Below the pieces are notes generated by a model. It worked only from the letters and a program-made list of their open reading frames with translations, did no database searches and was not told the DNA's origin. A stretch of DNA of 13,041 nucleotides from Clostridia bacterium (GTDB taxonomy: Bacteria; Bacillota; Clostridia; DSM-8532): positions 1-13,041 of the forward strand of contig JAOABT010000027.1 of the NCBI GenBank assembly GCA_026418215.1. Direction: 5' to 3'. Positions 1 to 7,237 of the stretch are shown in pieces (position 1 is the first letter of the stretch; every line of letters begins with the position of its first letter). The position numbers were made by a program, and so were the translations under genes.

Positions 1-162
1 CTCCATGACTGTGTATGGTCAAAATACCCTTTATACAACGCATTTCTGATAACATTCCATGGATGTATATTTATCTCATGGTTCATTTTCTTTTGACGCC
101 GGTTTGGCTGCCATACCTCAAATACTTCGTAAATGGCCAAAACTCTTTCCTGGAAAGCAAGC

Positions 163-188
163 AAAAAGGAGGGTATTGATCCCTCCTT
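163..188 (-). terminator. Rho-independent terminator downstream of glnS
   Basis: An 8-bp perfect stem (166-173 with 181-188, AAGGAGGG/CCCTCCTT) has a 7-nt loop. Read on the minus strand it runs into TTTTTGC, a U-tract that partly overlaps the stem base. It lies about 48 nt past the glnS stop codon, so it most likely ends the glnS transcript. The rest of 1-235 shows no gene I can support. Confidence 0.75.
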
Positions 189-235
189 ATGTTATGTCTC
201 TATTGACTGCAATCCAAAATAGCTTTCTTAAAGAA

Positions 236-1921
236 TCAGTCCTTGGACGCAATCTTAGCCCATGAATCCTTAAGCCCTACGGTTTTGTTGAAAACCATGG
301 CTCCGGGCTTGGAGTCCTTGTTATCTACACAGAAATAGCCCATGCGAAGGAACTGAAAGCGGTCGCCGGGCTTTGCTTCAGCTAAGGCCGGCTCGAGCTT
401 GGAATGGGTGAGAATCTTCAGTGAGTCAGGGTTAAGATTGTCCTTATAATCCCCGCCCTCCGGCACCTCATCGGGGTTTTCAACCTTAAAGAGCATATCG
501 TACAGGCGAACCTCGGCATCGACGGCATGCCTGGCCGATACCCAGTGGATGGTGCCCTTGACCTTGCGTCCGTCGGGGGATTCCCCACCCCGGGAAGCAG
601 GATCATAGGTTGCGCGGACAAGCGTCACCTCTCCGTTTACGTCGGTTTCATAGCCTACACACTTGATGAAATAGGCGTTCTTGAGCCTGACCTCGCCATC
701 GGGCTTCAAACGGAAATATTTCGGCGGCGGCGTTATCATAAAGTCATCGCGCTCAATGTAAATTTCTTTGGAGAAGGGCACCTTGCGCGTCCCGCGATCG
801 GGAAGCTCAGGATTGTTTTCCACCTCAAAGGATTCCACTTGATCGTCGGGGTAGTTTTCGATGACGACCTTGAGGGGATTCAAAACAGCCATGACGCGGT
901 CGGCATTTTTGTTAAGGTCTTCGCGGACGCAGTGCTCCAAAAGCCCCCAGTCAACGACGCTGTTGGTTTTGGAAACACCCACAAGATCAATAAAATTCCG
1001 GATGGATTCGGGTGTAAAGCCGCGTCTTCTCAAGCCGCACAGCGTGGGCATTCTGGGATCATCCCAGCCCAAGACATAATTTTTCTCCACAAGCTCGCGC
1101 AGCTTTCGCTTACTCATGACGGTATAATTAATGTTCAAGCGGGCGAACTCATACTGATGGGGTGGGCTTTGGATATCCAGCTTTTCTAAAACCCAGTCAT
1201 ACAGCGGCCTGTGATCAACATATTCGATGGAGCAAAGGGAGTGGCTGATGCCCTCAATGGCGTCCTGGAGCGGATGGGCAAAGTCGTACATGGGGTAGAT
1301 GCACCACTTGTCACCCGTGCGGTGGTGATGCTCCTTCTTGATACGGTAAATAACCGGGTCACGCAGGTTGATATTGGGGGAGGCCATGTCGATCTTCGCA
1401 CGGAGGACCCTTTCGCCGCTTCCAAATTCACCGTTTTTCATTCTGTTGAAAAGGTCAAGATTCTCTTCAACGCTCCTGTTGCGCCAGGGGCTTTCCTTGC
1501 CCGGCTCGGTGAGGGTGCCGCGGTATTCACGGATCTGGTCCACATCAAGCTCGTCCACATAGGCCAGCCCTTTTTTAATGAGCGCAACGGCATATTCATA
1601 AATCTGTTCGCTGTAATCGGAGCCATAAAAGAGCCTGTCTTCAAAGTCATAGCCCATCCAGCGGATGTCCTCGATGATAGCGTCGACATATTCGACATCT
1701 TCCTCGGTGGGGTTGGTATCATCAAAGCGGAGATTACATTGTCCGCCATACTTTTGTGCGATGCCAAAATCGATGCACATGGCCTTGGTATGGCCAATAT
1801 GCAGATAGCCGTTGGGTTCTGGCGGGAAACGCGTGTGAATTTTCTTAACACGGCCGCTTTGTAAATCGTCCTCGACAATTTCCTCAATAAAGTTCTTCTG
1901 CCTTTTCTCCATTTCTTCCAT
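236..1921 (-). CDS. glnS: Glutaminyl-tRNA synthetase (GlnRS)
   Basis: This is a cytoplasmic class I aminoacyl-tRNA synthetase that charges tRNA-Gln with glutamine using ATP. The class I HIGH motif is seen as [12 protein letters not shown] (residues 33-44). The KMSKS loop is present in the GlnRS-typical form VMSKRKL (268-274). The catalytic core motifs RFDDTNP (65-71) and YPMYDFAHP (209-217) are also visible. The 561-residue length fits the family (about 550-560), with an anticodon-binding beta-barrel expected after about residue 340. The start at 1921 has only a weak Shine-Dalgarno; ATG at 1912 (residue 4) is an alternative preceded by GGAAG. It appears monocistronic, divergent from the 2129 gene and closed by the hairpin at 163-188. 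Many Bacillota lack GlnRS and make Gln-tRNA through GluRS plus GatCAB, so this gene marks a lineage with the direct route. I see no T-box leader in the short upstream region. Confidence 0.97.
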   Translation of the reverse strand: MEEMEKRQKNFIEEIVEDDLQSGRVKKIHTRFPPEPNGYLHIGHTKAMCIDFGIAQKYGGQCNLRFDDTNPTEEDVEYVDAIIEDIRWMGYDFEDRLFYGSDYSEQIYEYAVALIKKGLAYVDELDVDQIREYRGTLTEPGKESPWRNRSVEENLDLFNRMKNGEFGSGERVLRAKIDMASPNINLRDPVIYRIKKEHHHRTGDKWCIYPMYDFAHPLQDAIEGISHSLCSIEYVDHRPLYDWVLEKLDIQSPPHQYEFARLNINYTVMSKRKLRELVEKNYVLGWDDPRMPTLCGLRRRGFTPESIRNFIDLVGVSKTNSVVDWGLLEHCVREDLNKNADRVMAVLNPLKVVIENYPDDQVESFEVENNPELPDRGTRKVPFSKEIYIERDDFMITPPPKYFRLKPDGEVRLKNAYFIKCVGYETDVNGEVTLVRATYDPASRGGESPDGRKVKGTIHWVSARHAVDAEVRLYDMLFKVENPDEVPEGGDYKDNLNPDSLKILTHSKLEPALAEAKPGDRFQFLRMGYFCVDNKDSKPGAMVFNKTVGLKDSWAKIASKD

Positions 1922-2065
1922 AGCCTATCTCACGCCTTCTTTATAGATTCTTGAAGTTTTTATAAGTGTATACAATGTACGAAAGAATTAATTAATGGTA
2001 ATTATAAGCCAATAAGCGGCCAAAGTAAACATTGAGACTTTTAGGGAGCCCGGTGTTAAGGCAAC

Positions 2066-2094
2066 TTTACTTAATTAGGGCAATGATGTATAAT
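2066..2094 (+). promoter_or_regulatory. Sigma-A-type promoter of the 2129 gene
   Basis: A -35 element TTTACT (2066-2071, 4 of 6 consensus) is separated by exactly 17 nt from a perfect -10 TATAAT (2089-2094). Transcription should begin near 2101, about 28 nt before the GTG start at 2129. This gives the module a promoter of its own, facing away from glnS. Confidence 0.6.
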
Positions 2095-2128
2095 TTACCA
2101 AGCAATTCCATATATTGAGGTACAGTGC

Positions 2129-3139
2129 GTGAAAAAGATAAAATACCCCCTCCTGGTGCGCATAGCCATTGGAATAAAGAAACGCCTCCCGTTTACGGCA
2201 CCTTTTATAAGCCTTTTGAAGGTCCTGTTTGGCAATAAGCTCACCAAATGCATCATTGCCATAGCCTTCCCTATAATTTTCTTTTTAGAAGGGAAATCCG
2301 TAAGCATCATAACCACAAAGGAAATCGGTATGTTCGTTATCACCGGCCTTCTTTTTGCTGTTTTGAATGCTTTCGTCCTCGCTGTCGAGGATTATTCAAA
2401 AATCAACATCTATCGCTCCAACTGCTATGCATCCATTTTGAATAAAATAAGTATCATGGAAAACGACATTGCCTCAGAAATTATTCACCAGAACCGGAAC
2501 ATCAATCATGAGCAAAACTTTGTTGGCAGCAATATCTATGGCATGCTACGGGTTGTTGACAACAATAGCATAATAGACCGTATTGCATATATAATATGTA
2601 AGAGCATTTTTGAATGGCTTAAGGAGGTTACAGACGAGACTTGCTTTCGCGTAGGCGTCTTTCAGCGGTTCAAATGCAGCTCCGGTGAATTTGTCGACCT
2701 TGTTGCCAGTGAATATGGTGATAACGGGACACCCAATGCTAATAGAATTTATTTGTATACGTCAGGCAAGAAATATTACTATAGAGCCTTGTTTGAGAAC
2801 AACGTGAACGATATAAGCGTGCTGGCCACCAAGAAGGAAATCACCGACAGGTTCTTCCCTGAAGAGGAAGACTATCAGAACAGCAGCCAGCACATCACAA
2901 TACCTATAAAAATAAATACAAGAACAACCTTTTTAGTGACCATTGCCTCTGATAAAAAGGATGTCTTCGGTAAGAATAAAATAGAGATAAAAAATAGTTT
3001 CAAGCTGCTTCTGCCGTTGGTAAATATGATTGTACCCTTCTGCTACGAGGATAAAATGATGAAGGAACTATGCGAAAACGTAATCGTTCACAGGGCATCC
3101 AGAGCAAGGAGAGGAAAGGATGGTTCGTTTTGGAATTAA
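2129..3139 (+). CDS. Two-TM membrane protein with GAF-like soluble domain, function unknown
   Basis: I do not recognise a named family. The 336-residue protein begins with a very basic juxtamembrane stretch (residues 2-40). Two hydrophobic helices follow (about 38-54 and 66-87), giving a hairpin with both ends probably in the cytoplasm. A polar helix (about 88-125) leads to a mixed alpha/beta domain (about 146-305). Its pattern resembles a GAF-type sensor domain: a helix, strand RVGVFQRF, strand FVDLVASEYG, a variable loop, strand HITIPIKI, strand TTFLVTIASDKKDVF and a closing helix. The GAF assignment rests on pattern only. The tail is basic (HRASRARRGK). Translation starts at GTG 2129 with GAGG at 2117-2120; transcription likely starts from the promoter at 2066-2094. 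The gene is visibly more AT-rich than glnS and argC beside it, which hints at a transferred module. It overlaps the next gene, suggesting coupled translation. Confidence 0.8.
   Translation: MKKIKYPLLVRIAIGIKKRLPFTAPFISLLKVLFGNKLTKCIIAIAFPIIFFLEGKSVSIITTKEIGMFVITGLLFAVLNAFVLAVEDYSKINIYRSNCYASILNKISIMENDIASEIIHQNRNINHEQNFVGSNIYGMLRVVDNNSIIDRIAYIICKSIFEWLKEVTDETCFRVGVFQRFKCSSGEFVDLVASEYGDNGTPNANRIYLYTSGKKYYYRALFENNVNDISVLATKKEITDRFFPEEEDYQNSSQHITIPIKINTRTTFLVTIASDKKDVFGKNKIEIKNSFKLLLPLVNMIVPFCYEDKMMKELCENVIVHRASRARRGKDGSFWN
3106..3120 (+). promoter_or_regulatory. Ribosome binding site inside the 2129 gene that sets the start of the small downstream gene
   Basis: The purine-rich run AAGGAGAGGAAAGGA ends 9 nt before TTG 3130. 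ATG 3070, the longest possible start, has only GAAGGA at a 3-nt gap. This favours TTG 3130, which gives a 10-nt overlap with the upstream gene and translational coupling. Confidence 0.5.
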
Positions 3140-3342
3140 TCGATAACGTCATAGAATTGACAAAGCTTACACTTGCAAGCTCAACTGAAATAGATGAGGA
3201 AGACTACATCCAGTGCGGCAAAGAGACGGAGTTGGATCAGAAGACCATTCGGCGCCTAAAAGAGGAGCACAACCGGAACACTGAGAAGCTCATCAAGGAA
3301 GGCAAGCTTATTACCGTGAGGGATTTTTGCTTCTTTAAGTAG
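3130..3342 (+). CDS. Small charged protein overlapping the membrane/GAF-like gene, function unknown
   Basis: This is a 70-residue protein if started at TTG 3130; ATG 3070 would give 90 residues. I chose 3130 because of the strong upstream Shine-Dalgarno (3106-3120) and because the extra N-terminus would be encoded wholly inside the upstream gene. The protein looks mostly helical and strongly charged. An acidic middle (about residues 20-35, with EIDEEDY) precedes a basic/acidic helix, KTIRRLKEEHNRNTEKLIKE (about 38-57), and a short hydrophobic end (ITVRDFCFFK). It has no signal peptide or membrane segment. The overlap with the preceding gene and the shared terminator at 3466-3512 point to a two-gene operon whose products act together. 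A regulatory or partner role is only an inference. Confidence 0.6.
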   Translation: MELIDNVIELTKLTLASSTEIDEEDYIQCGKETELDQKTIRRLKEEHNRNTEKLIKEGKLITVRDFCFFK

Positions 3343-3351
3343 GAGGAGCAG

Positions 3352-3396
3352 ATGCCCTGTAAGGTTAAGCCACCGTACAGAGCGATGAGTCTTTAA
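3352..3396 (+). CDS. Possible 14-codon mini-ORF after the two-gene module
   Basis: ATG 3352 is preceded at close distance by GGAGGAG (3342-3348) and opens a 14-codon frame, MPCKVKPPYRAMSL, ending in TAA. The site begins at the stop of the upstream gene. Its small size makes chance likely. It could be a leader peptide or a remnant. Confidence 0.15.
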   Translation: MPCKVKPPYRAMSL

Positions 3397-3465
3397 AAAG
3401 AAAGTTAAACCCAGACGAAAATTGTAACTGGCTGCCTGGCGCTCGAGCAAACATCCCGATTGATT

Positions 3466-3512
3466 CCCTCTCAAGTAGACAGAGAATACTCCGTTTGCTT
3501 TAGAGGGTTTTT
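3466..3512 (+). terminator. Long Rho-independent terminator of the membrane/GAF-like module
   Basis: The stem pairs CCCTCT (3466-3471) with AGAGGG (3502-3507). It continues through AAGTAGAC/GTTTGCTT (3473-3480 with 3493-3500, two G-U pairs) and GAG/CTC, capped by an AATA tetraloop, with single mismatches between blocks. TTTTT follows at 3508-3512. It lies 124 nt past the stop codon at 3342. Confidence 0.8.
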
Positions 3513-3570
3513 ATGTAGGACTAATATCAAGGAATAGCCTTTACTCAAAAGGTTTAGCCGAAAATAAGGA

Positions 3571-3617
3571 AGGGCCTGCCTCCAAGCCTGAATGCTTTGA
3601 GATAGGCCCTGTTTTTA
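3571..3617. terminator. Bidirectional terminator between convergent units (argB end)
   Basis: The outer stem AGGGCCT/AGGCCCT (3571-3577 with 3604-3610) continues inward through CTC/GAG and AAGC/GCTT (3584-3587 with 3594-3597) around a 6-nt loop. On the plus strand it is followed by GTTTTTATT. On the minus strand it is followed by TCCTTATTTT. It lies 16 nt past the argB stop and therefore most likely ends argCB transcription, while also backing up the terminator at 3466-3512. Confidence 0.75.
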
Positions 3618-3625
3618 TTTAAGGC

Positions 3626-4531
3626 TTAAAGCTTTTCCTTATCGTAGTAAGGCTTGATGTGCTGAGTGATCATGGTGCCGATGCCCTTGTTGGTGAAAAT
3701 CTCCAAAAGGATGCAGTGCGGGATGCGTCCATCGATGATATGCGCTCTTCCAACGCCGCTTTCCAAAGCGTGGACACAGCCCAGTACCTTTGGAATCATG
3801 CCGCCGACAATAACACCGCTTTCGATGAGCTTTTGTACCTCTTCACAGGTAATAGCATGAAGAATCTGATCATCAGCCGTTTTAACGCCCTCAACATCGG
3901 TGAGGAGAATGAGCTTTTCGGCTTTCAGCGCGGTAGCCAGCTCAGCAGCCACGGTGTCGGCGTTAATATTGTAGCTCTGGCCGTTCTTGTCGGTGCCAAT
4001 GGGTGCCACAACCGGTATATATTCATCCTTGGCTAAAACCTCCAAAACGTGGGTATTGATTTTGGTGATTTCGCCGACATAGCCAAGATCCACAGTTTCA
4101 CCGTTGATCTGCTCGTAGTGCTTTTCGCACTCAAGCATCATGCCGTCAATACCACTGAGGCCCACCGCCTTGCCTCCCTTTTGGTTGAGAAGCGAAACGA
4201 TTTCCTTGTTGGTTTTACCCACAAGCACCATTTGCGCGATTTCAACCGTTTGGGCATCGGTCTTGCGAAGGCCGTTGACAAATTCGGATTGGATGTTGAA
4301 GGACTTCAGCGCTTTGGTAATGTCAGGGCCGCCGCCGTGAACAACCACGGGATTTAAGCCTATGTATTTTAAAAGGGTTATATCTTCAATTACAGAGTTT
4401 TTCAGTTCATCGTTGATCATGGCGTTCCCGCCGTATTTGATGACAACGGTCTTGCCGGCCAGGGCCTGAATATAGGGCAGGGCTTCAACCAATATCTCAG
4501 CCTTGCGGATGATTTCGGAGAAATCAAACAT
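3626..4531 (-). CDS. argB: Acetylglutamate kinase (arginine biosynthesis)
   Basis: This cytoplasmic enzyme phosphorylates N-acetylglutamate with ATP, the second step of arginine synthesis. Visible motifs are the ATP-phosphate loop VIKYGGNAM (30-38, with Lys32), the acetylglutamate-binding VVHGGGPD (63-70), [12 protein letters not shown] (188-199), and GGMIPKV (243-249, with Lys248). At 301 residues it has an N-terminal helix extension (about residues 1-25) absent from the short E. coli-type enzyme. The C-terminal [14 protein letters not shown] and [12 protein letters not shown] segments belong to the arginine site of the hexameric, feedback-inhibited class. Arginine inhibition is therefore expected but inferred. 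It lies 132 nt behind argC on the same strand, has an AAAGG ribosome site about 10 nt before ATG 4531, and may also have its own promoter (4592-4600). Confidence 0.96.
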   Translation of the reverse strand: MFDFSEIIRKAEILVEALPYIQALAGKTVVIKYGGNAMINDELKNSVIEDITLLKYIGLNPVVVHGGGPDITKALKSFNIQSEFVNGLRKTDAQTVEIAQMVLVGKTNKEIVSLLNQKGGKAVGLSGIDGMMLECEKHYEQINGETVDLGYVGEITKINTHVLEVLAKDEYIPVVAPIGTDKNGQSYNINADTVAAELATALKAEKLILLTDVEGVKTADDQILHAITCEEVQKLIESGVIVGGMIPKVLGCVHALESGVGRAHIIDGRIPHCILLEIFTNKGIGTMITQHIKPYYDKEKL

Positions 4532-4561
4532 ATATCTGTCAACCTTTCATATAAAAATAGG

Positions 4562-4573
4562 GGCTTTAAAGCC
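4562..4573. repeat. Perfect 12-bp palindrome in the argB 5' leader
   Basis: GGCTTTAAAGCC is perfectly self-complementary and sits between the proposed argB internal promoter and its ribosome site. It could be a protein-binding site or a short RNA hairpin. No known motif is matched. Confidence 0.35.
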
Positions 4574-4591
4574 TATAGGAAACAATTTCTC

Positions 4592-4600
4592 ATTATACCA
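4592..4600 (-). promoter_or_regulatory. Possible extended -10 promoter for argB
   Basis: Read on the minus strand the sequence is TGGTATAAT, an extended -10 (TGn plus perfect TATAAT). The -35 position at 17 nt is poor. It lies in the argC-argB gap about 60 nt before the argB start and could give argB some transcription independent of argC. Confidence 0.4.
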
Positions 4601-4663
4601 CAACAAATTGGAGTTTAAAGGAGGTACATTCCGTGCCTTCACTTTGTCAGGCAGTGAGCCCTC

Positions 4664-5707
4664 TTATAGGTATAACGCAGGTGCCAGAAGCCCTTCGGTT
4701 TCGTTAAAACCGGCCATGATGTTCAGTGACTGAACGGCCTGGCTTGCCGATCCCTTGCCCAGGTTGTCGAGAGCCGAGACCACGACGAGCCTGTTGGTGC
4801 GCGGATCTACCGTAACGCTGATATCAATGTAGTTTGACCCTGTGACGAACTTGGTTTCAGGCAATTGCCCGACGGGAAGAACCCTTACAAAGGTTTCATC
4901 TTTATAGTATTCCTTATAAAGCTCGTTAGCTTCTTGGGTTGTAAGGCCTTTTTCCGTGAGTGTCAAATAGCTGGTAGCCAGCATACCGCGCTTCATGGGA
5001 GCAAGATGGGGTGTAAAGGAAATAATTACCTCTTCACCGGCTATCGCAGTCAATTCCTGCTCGATTTCAGGGGTGTGACGGTGGTTGGCAACGCCATAAG
5101 CCTTAAAGTTGTCATCGTTCTCACAGAAGGAATAAGGAAGCTCGGACTTCCTGCCGGCGCCCGATATGCCTGAAACCGCATCAATGATAATGCCTTGGGG
5201 GGATATGAGCTTCTTTGAAAGAGCCGGAGCTATTCCCAGGATGCAACAGGTAGGGTAGCAGCCGGGGTCGGCAACGAGCTTGGCAGCCTTAATCTTGTCA
5301 CGATAAAGCTCGGGCAGCCCATAAACAGCCTCACTGTTTAACTCCGGGGCAGGATGAGAGGCTTTGTACCATTTCTCGTAAACCTTCACATCCCGGAATC
5401 TGAAATCGGCGCTGTGGTCAATAACACGCTTGCCCTTGGCCAAAAGGGCGGGAATGACACCGGTTGAAACGCCATGGGGCAATGCGGTGATAAAAAAGTC
5501 GGCCTTTTGGGCGATTTGCTCAATATCCAGCGCGTCGCAGGGCTTATCAAAAAGACCACGCAAAGAGGGATATACCGAAGAGAACGGCTGACCCACAAAG
5601 CTGTTGGACACAACCGTAGTAATCTCTATGTCTTTTCTAAGGCTTAAAAGGCGCACAACCTCTGCTCCGACATAACCTGTGGCGCCGATAATTCCAAGTT
5701 TCAGCAT
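4664..5707 (-). CDS. argC: N-acetyl-gamma-glutamyl-phosphate reductase (arginine biosynthesis)
   Basis: The enzyme reduces N-acetylglutamyl phosphate to the semialdehyde with NADPH, the third step of arginine synthesis, directly after ArgB. The nucleotide-binding loop GIIGATGYVG lies at residues 6-15 of the protein started at 5707. The catalytic cysteine is in DPGCYPT (Cys150). The active-site histidine is in NHRHTPEIEQE (about 208-218). Length is 347 residues, normal for the family. I prefer ATG 5707 over ATG 5713: the GGAGG at 5715-5719 is 7 nt from 5707 but only 1 nt from 5713. It heads a minus-strand argC-argB unit in which the usual argJ is absent. A pair of ARG boxes overlaps its promoter (5761-5798), so repression by ArgR/AhrC with arginine is expected. 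Confidence 0.96.
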   Translation of the reverse strand: MLKLGIIGATGYVGAEVVRLLSLRKDIEITTVVSNSFVGQPFSSVYPSLRGLFDKPCDALDIEQIAQKADFFITALPHGVSTGVIPALLAKGKRVIDHSADFRFRDVKVYEKWYKASHPAPELNSEAVYGLPELYRDKIKAAKLVADPGCYPTCCILGIAPALSKKLISPQGIIIDAVSGISGAGRKSELPYSFCENDDNFKAYGVANHRHTPEIEQELTAIAGEEVIISFTPHLAPMKRGMLATSYLTLTEKGLTTQEANELYKEYYKDETFVRVLPVGQLPETKFVTGSNYIDISVTVDPRTNRLVVVSALDNLGKGSASQAVQSLNIMAGFNETEGLLAPALYL

Positions 5708-5714
5708 ACGCATG

Positions 5715-5719
5715 CCTCC
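5715..5719 (-). promoter_or_regulatory. Ribosome binding site of argC
   Basis: GGAGG on the minus strand sits 7 nt from ATG 5707 and only 1 nt from ATG 5713, so it decides for the shorter protein start. Confidence 0.75.
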
Positions 5720-5760
5720 AAAAAATCAGTATTTCATTGGATATAAATCATTTATCAGGA

Positions 5761-5778
5761 TGTTAATAATTATACATT
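5761..5778. promoter_or_regulatory. ARG box 2 (ArgR/AhrC operator, promoter-proximal)
   Basis: TGTTAATAATTATACATT matches the general ARG-box pattern WNTGAATWWWWATTCANW at 14 of 16 informative positions. It covers the proposed argC -10 element and lies 2 bp from the second box, the arrangement known for arginine repressor hexamers. Confidence 0.65.
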
Positions 5779-5797
5779 TGAATGCATAAAAATGCAA
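5769..5797 (-). promoter_or_regulatory. argC promoter
   Basis: On the minus strand, TATAAT (5774 to 5769) is a perfect -10 with a 17-nt spacer to TTGCAT (5797 to 5792), a weak -35. Transcription would start near 5762, about 55 nt before ATG 5707. Both elements lie inside the two ARG boxes. Confidence 0.6.
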
Positions 5798-5798
5798 G
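5781..5798. promoter_or_regulatory. ARG box 1 (ArgR/AhrC operator, distal)
   Basis: AATGCATAAAAATGCAAG matches the Bacillus-type ARG box CATGAATAAAAATKCAAK at 16 of 18 positions. It overlaps the -35 of argC, consistent with repression when arginine is plentiful. Confidence 0.7.
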
Positions 5799-5815
5799 AG
5801 CTATGATGAATATTC

Positions 5816-5879
5816 CTTTGCATAGGCTTCTGTACAGCATTTCGCATAAATTCCTTTGTATGTTTTTGCTTATGCAAAG
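5816..5879. repeat. Inverted repeat in the argC / ABC-ATPase divergent region
   Basis: CTTTGCATAGGC (5816-5827) and GCTTATGCAAAG (5868-5879) are inverted copies matching at 11 of 12 positions across a 40-nt spacer. A related direct copy, ATTCCTTTGTATG (5850-5862), repeats ATTCCTTTGCATA (5812-5824). It lies upstream of the ATPase gene and could bind a regulator. No known operator is recognised. Confidence 0.4.
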
Positions 5880-5917
5880 TAGCTAAAACACTTTTTTTAT
5901 TTTTGGCGAATTGTTCG

Positions 5918-5945
5918 GTAGCATCGTATGTGGCTTTGATGCTAC
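5918..5945. repeat. 8-bp inverted repeat upstream of the ABC ATPase
   Basis: GTAGCATC (5918-5925) pairs perfectly with GATGCTAC (5938-5945) around a 12-nt loop, about 50 nt before the ATPase start. It may be an operator or a leader RNA hairpin. It has no U-tract and is not a terminator. Confidence 0.4.
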
Positions 5946-5996
5946 AGTATTAGTATAGATTAAACTTTTCGAAGTATAAACAGGAGGGAAAAATCA

Positions 5997-7106
5997 ATGG
6001 CTGGTGTTGTTCTAAAGAACGTTTACAAAGTCTATGCAGGCGGCGTAACAGCAGTAAGTGACTTTAACATTGATATCCAAGATAAAGAGTTTATCATTCT
6101 CGTAGGACCATCCGGTTGCGGAAAGACCACTACACTCAGAATGATCGCAGGTCTCGAGGAAATTTCATCCGGTGAATTGTACATAGGGGACAAGCTCTGT
6201 AACGATGTTGCTCCTAAGGACAGAGATATCGCGATGGTTTTCCAGAACTACGCTCTGTATCCTCACATGACCGTATTCGATAACATGGCATTCGGTCTTA
6301 AGCTCAGAAAGACTCCCAAGGAAGAAATCAAGAGAAGAGTTCATGAAGCTGCCAGAATCCTTAGCATCGAGCACCTCCTCGACAGAAAGCCGAAGGCTCT
6401 CTCCGGCGGTCAAAGACAGCGTGTTGCTCTCGGCCGTGCTATCGTTCGTGAGCCTAAGGTATTCTTGATGGACGAACCTCTCTCCAACCTCGACGCTAAG
6501 TTGAGAGTTCAGATGAGAAACGAAATCTCCAAGCTCCACATGAACCTCAATACCACCTTCATCTACGTTACCCATGACCAGACCGAAGCTCTTACCATGG
6601 GTACCCGTATCGTTGTTATGAAGGACGGCTTCGTTCAGCAGATCGACAGTCCTCAGAAGCTCTACGATGAACCCTGCAACCTCTTTGTTGCCGGCTTTAT
6701 CGGCAGCCCCCAGATGAACTTTGCCAATGCAACCGTTGTAAAAGAAGGCGGACAGCTTTCTCTCAAGTTTGGCGATTACACCCTTGCATTACCTGCCGCC
6801 AAGGCAGCTGAGCTCGAAAAGCAGGGCTACATCGGTAAGGAAGTTGTTCTGGGCGTTCGTCCTGAGAACGTTAACGATGAAACCTCTACTGAAATCAGCA
6901 GCAGTGCAGTTCTGAAGGCTTCCGTTGAATTAACAGAAAGATTGGGTTCCGAAACCTTCCTGTACCTGATCATTAACGGCGTAAACTTCACCGCACGCGT
7001 AAGTCCTAAGTCCAAGACTCAGGCTGGCGAAGAAATCAGCGTTACCTTCGATATGTCTCGCGTTCATATCTTTGATAAGGAAACAGAAAAGGCTGTTGTT
7101 CACTAA
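5997..7106 (+). CDS. Sugar-importer ABC transporter ATPase, MsmX/UgpC type
   Basis: This cytoplasmic ATPase subunit powers CUT1-class carbohydrate importers. In order: Walker A GPSGCGKTT (37-45), Q-loop VFQNYALYPH (81-90), signature LSGGQRQR (135-142), Walker B VFLMDEP (155-161), D-loop SNLD (163-166) and switch His193 in VTHDQTEA. A C-terminal TOBE/OB-type domain runs from about 235 to 369 (GVRPENV near 292). The length of 369 is typical. No permease or binding-protein genes are nearby, which fits the shared 'orphan' ATPase MsmX known in Bacillus that serves several sugar importers. AGGAGGG at 5982-5988 lies 8 nt before ATG 5997. Codon choice (many CTC, CGT, AAG and C-ending codons) differs from the neighbours and suggests strong expression. 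It is monocistronic, ending at the terminator 7122-7151. The exact sugars cannot be told from sequence. Confidence 0.93.
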   Translation: MAGVVLKNVYKVYAGGVTAVSDFNIDIQDKEFIILVGPSGCGKTTTLRMIAGLEEISSGELYIGDKLCNDVAPKDRDIAMVFQNYALYPHMTVFDNMAFGLKLRKTPKEEIKRRVHEAARILSIEHLLDRKPKALSGGQRQRVALGRAIVREPKVFLMDEPLSNLDAKLRVQMRNEISKLHMNLNTTFIYVTHDQTEALTMGTRIVVMKDGFVQQIDSPQKLYDEPCNLFVAGFIGSPQMNFANATVVKEGGQLSLKFGDYTLALPAAKAAELEKQGYIGKEVVLGVRPENVNDETSTEISSSAVLKASVELTERLGSETFLYLIINGVNFTARVSPKSKTQAGEEISVTFDMSRVHIFDKETEKAVVH

Positions 7107-7121
7107 TTAAAGCCTAAAACG

Positions 7122-7151
7122 AGGGCTGTTCCCGGTGGAACAGCCCTTTTT
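7122..7151 (+). terminator. Rho-independent terminator of the ABC ATPase gene
   Basis: An 11-bp perfect stem (7122-7132 with 7137-7147, GGGCTGTTCC/GGAACAGCCC core) with a CGGT loop is followed by TTTTT. It starts 16 nt after the stop codon. Confidence 0.92.
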
Positions 7152-7224
7152 GATGTCTGCGAAAATACCGACGTTACACCGGGCATAAAATGTGGTAATA
7201 ATAAAATTAAACGACACCAGCTTT

Positions 7225-7230
7225 GGAGGG
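7225..7230 (+). promoter_or_regulatory. Ribosome binding site that fixes the start at TTG 7238
   Basis: GGAGGG is 7 nt before TTG 7238. The longer frame from TTG 7223 would have this site inside its own coding sequence, so 7238 is the better start. Confidence 0.75.
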
Positions 7231-7237
7231 CAACTCT

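Noticed and set aside
59..265. 68-codon plus-strand open frame at the left edge
   Set aside because: No clear ribosome site, it crosses the glnS terminator hairpin and runs into the 3' end of glnS on the other strand.
527..1189. Long plus-strand open frame (220 codons) inside glnS
   Set aside because: It is antisense to a gene with intact GlnRS motifs, has no ribosome site or recognisable domain, and reflects codon structure of glnS.
1211..1864. Another long plus-strand open frame (217 codons) inside glnS
   Set aside because: Antisense shadow of glnS; the protein has no family resemblance.
1922..2065. T-box riboswitch upstream of glnS
   Set aside because: The gap is short and shows no T-box sequence or antiterminator/terminator pair. 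AATTAATTAATT here is only a low-complexity palindrome.
3343..3465. Remnant of a mobile element after the two-gene module
   Set aside because: Apart from a 14-codon frame I see no terminal repeats, target duplications or transposase fragments.
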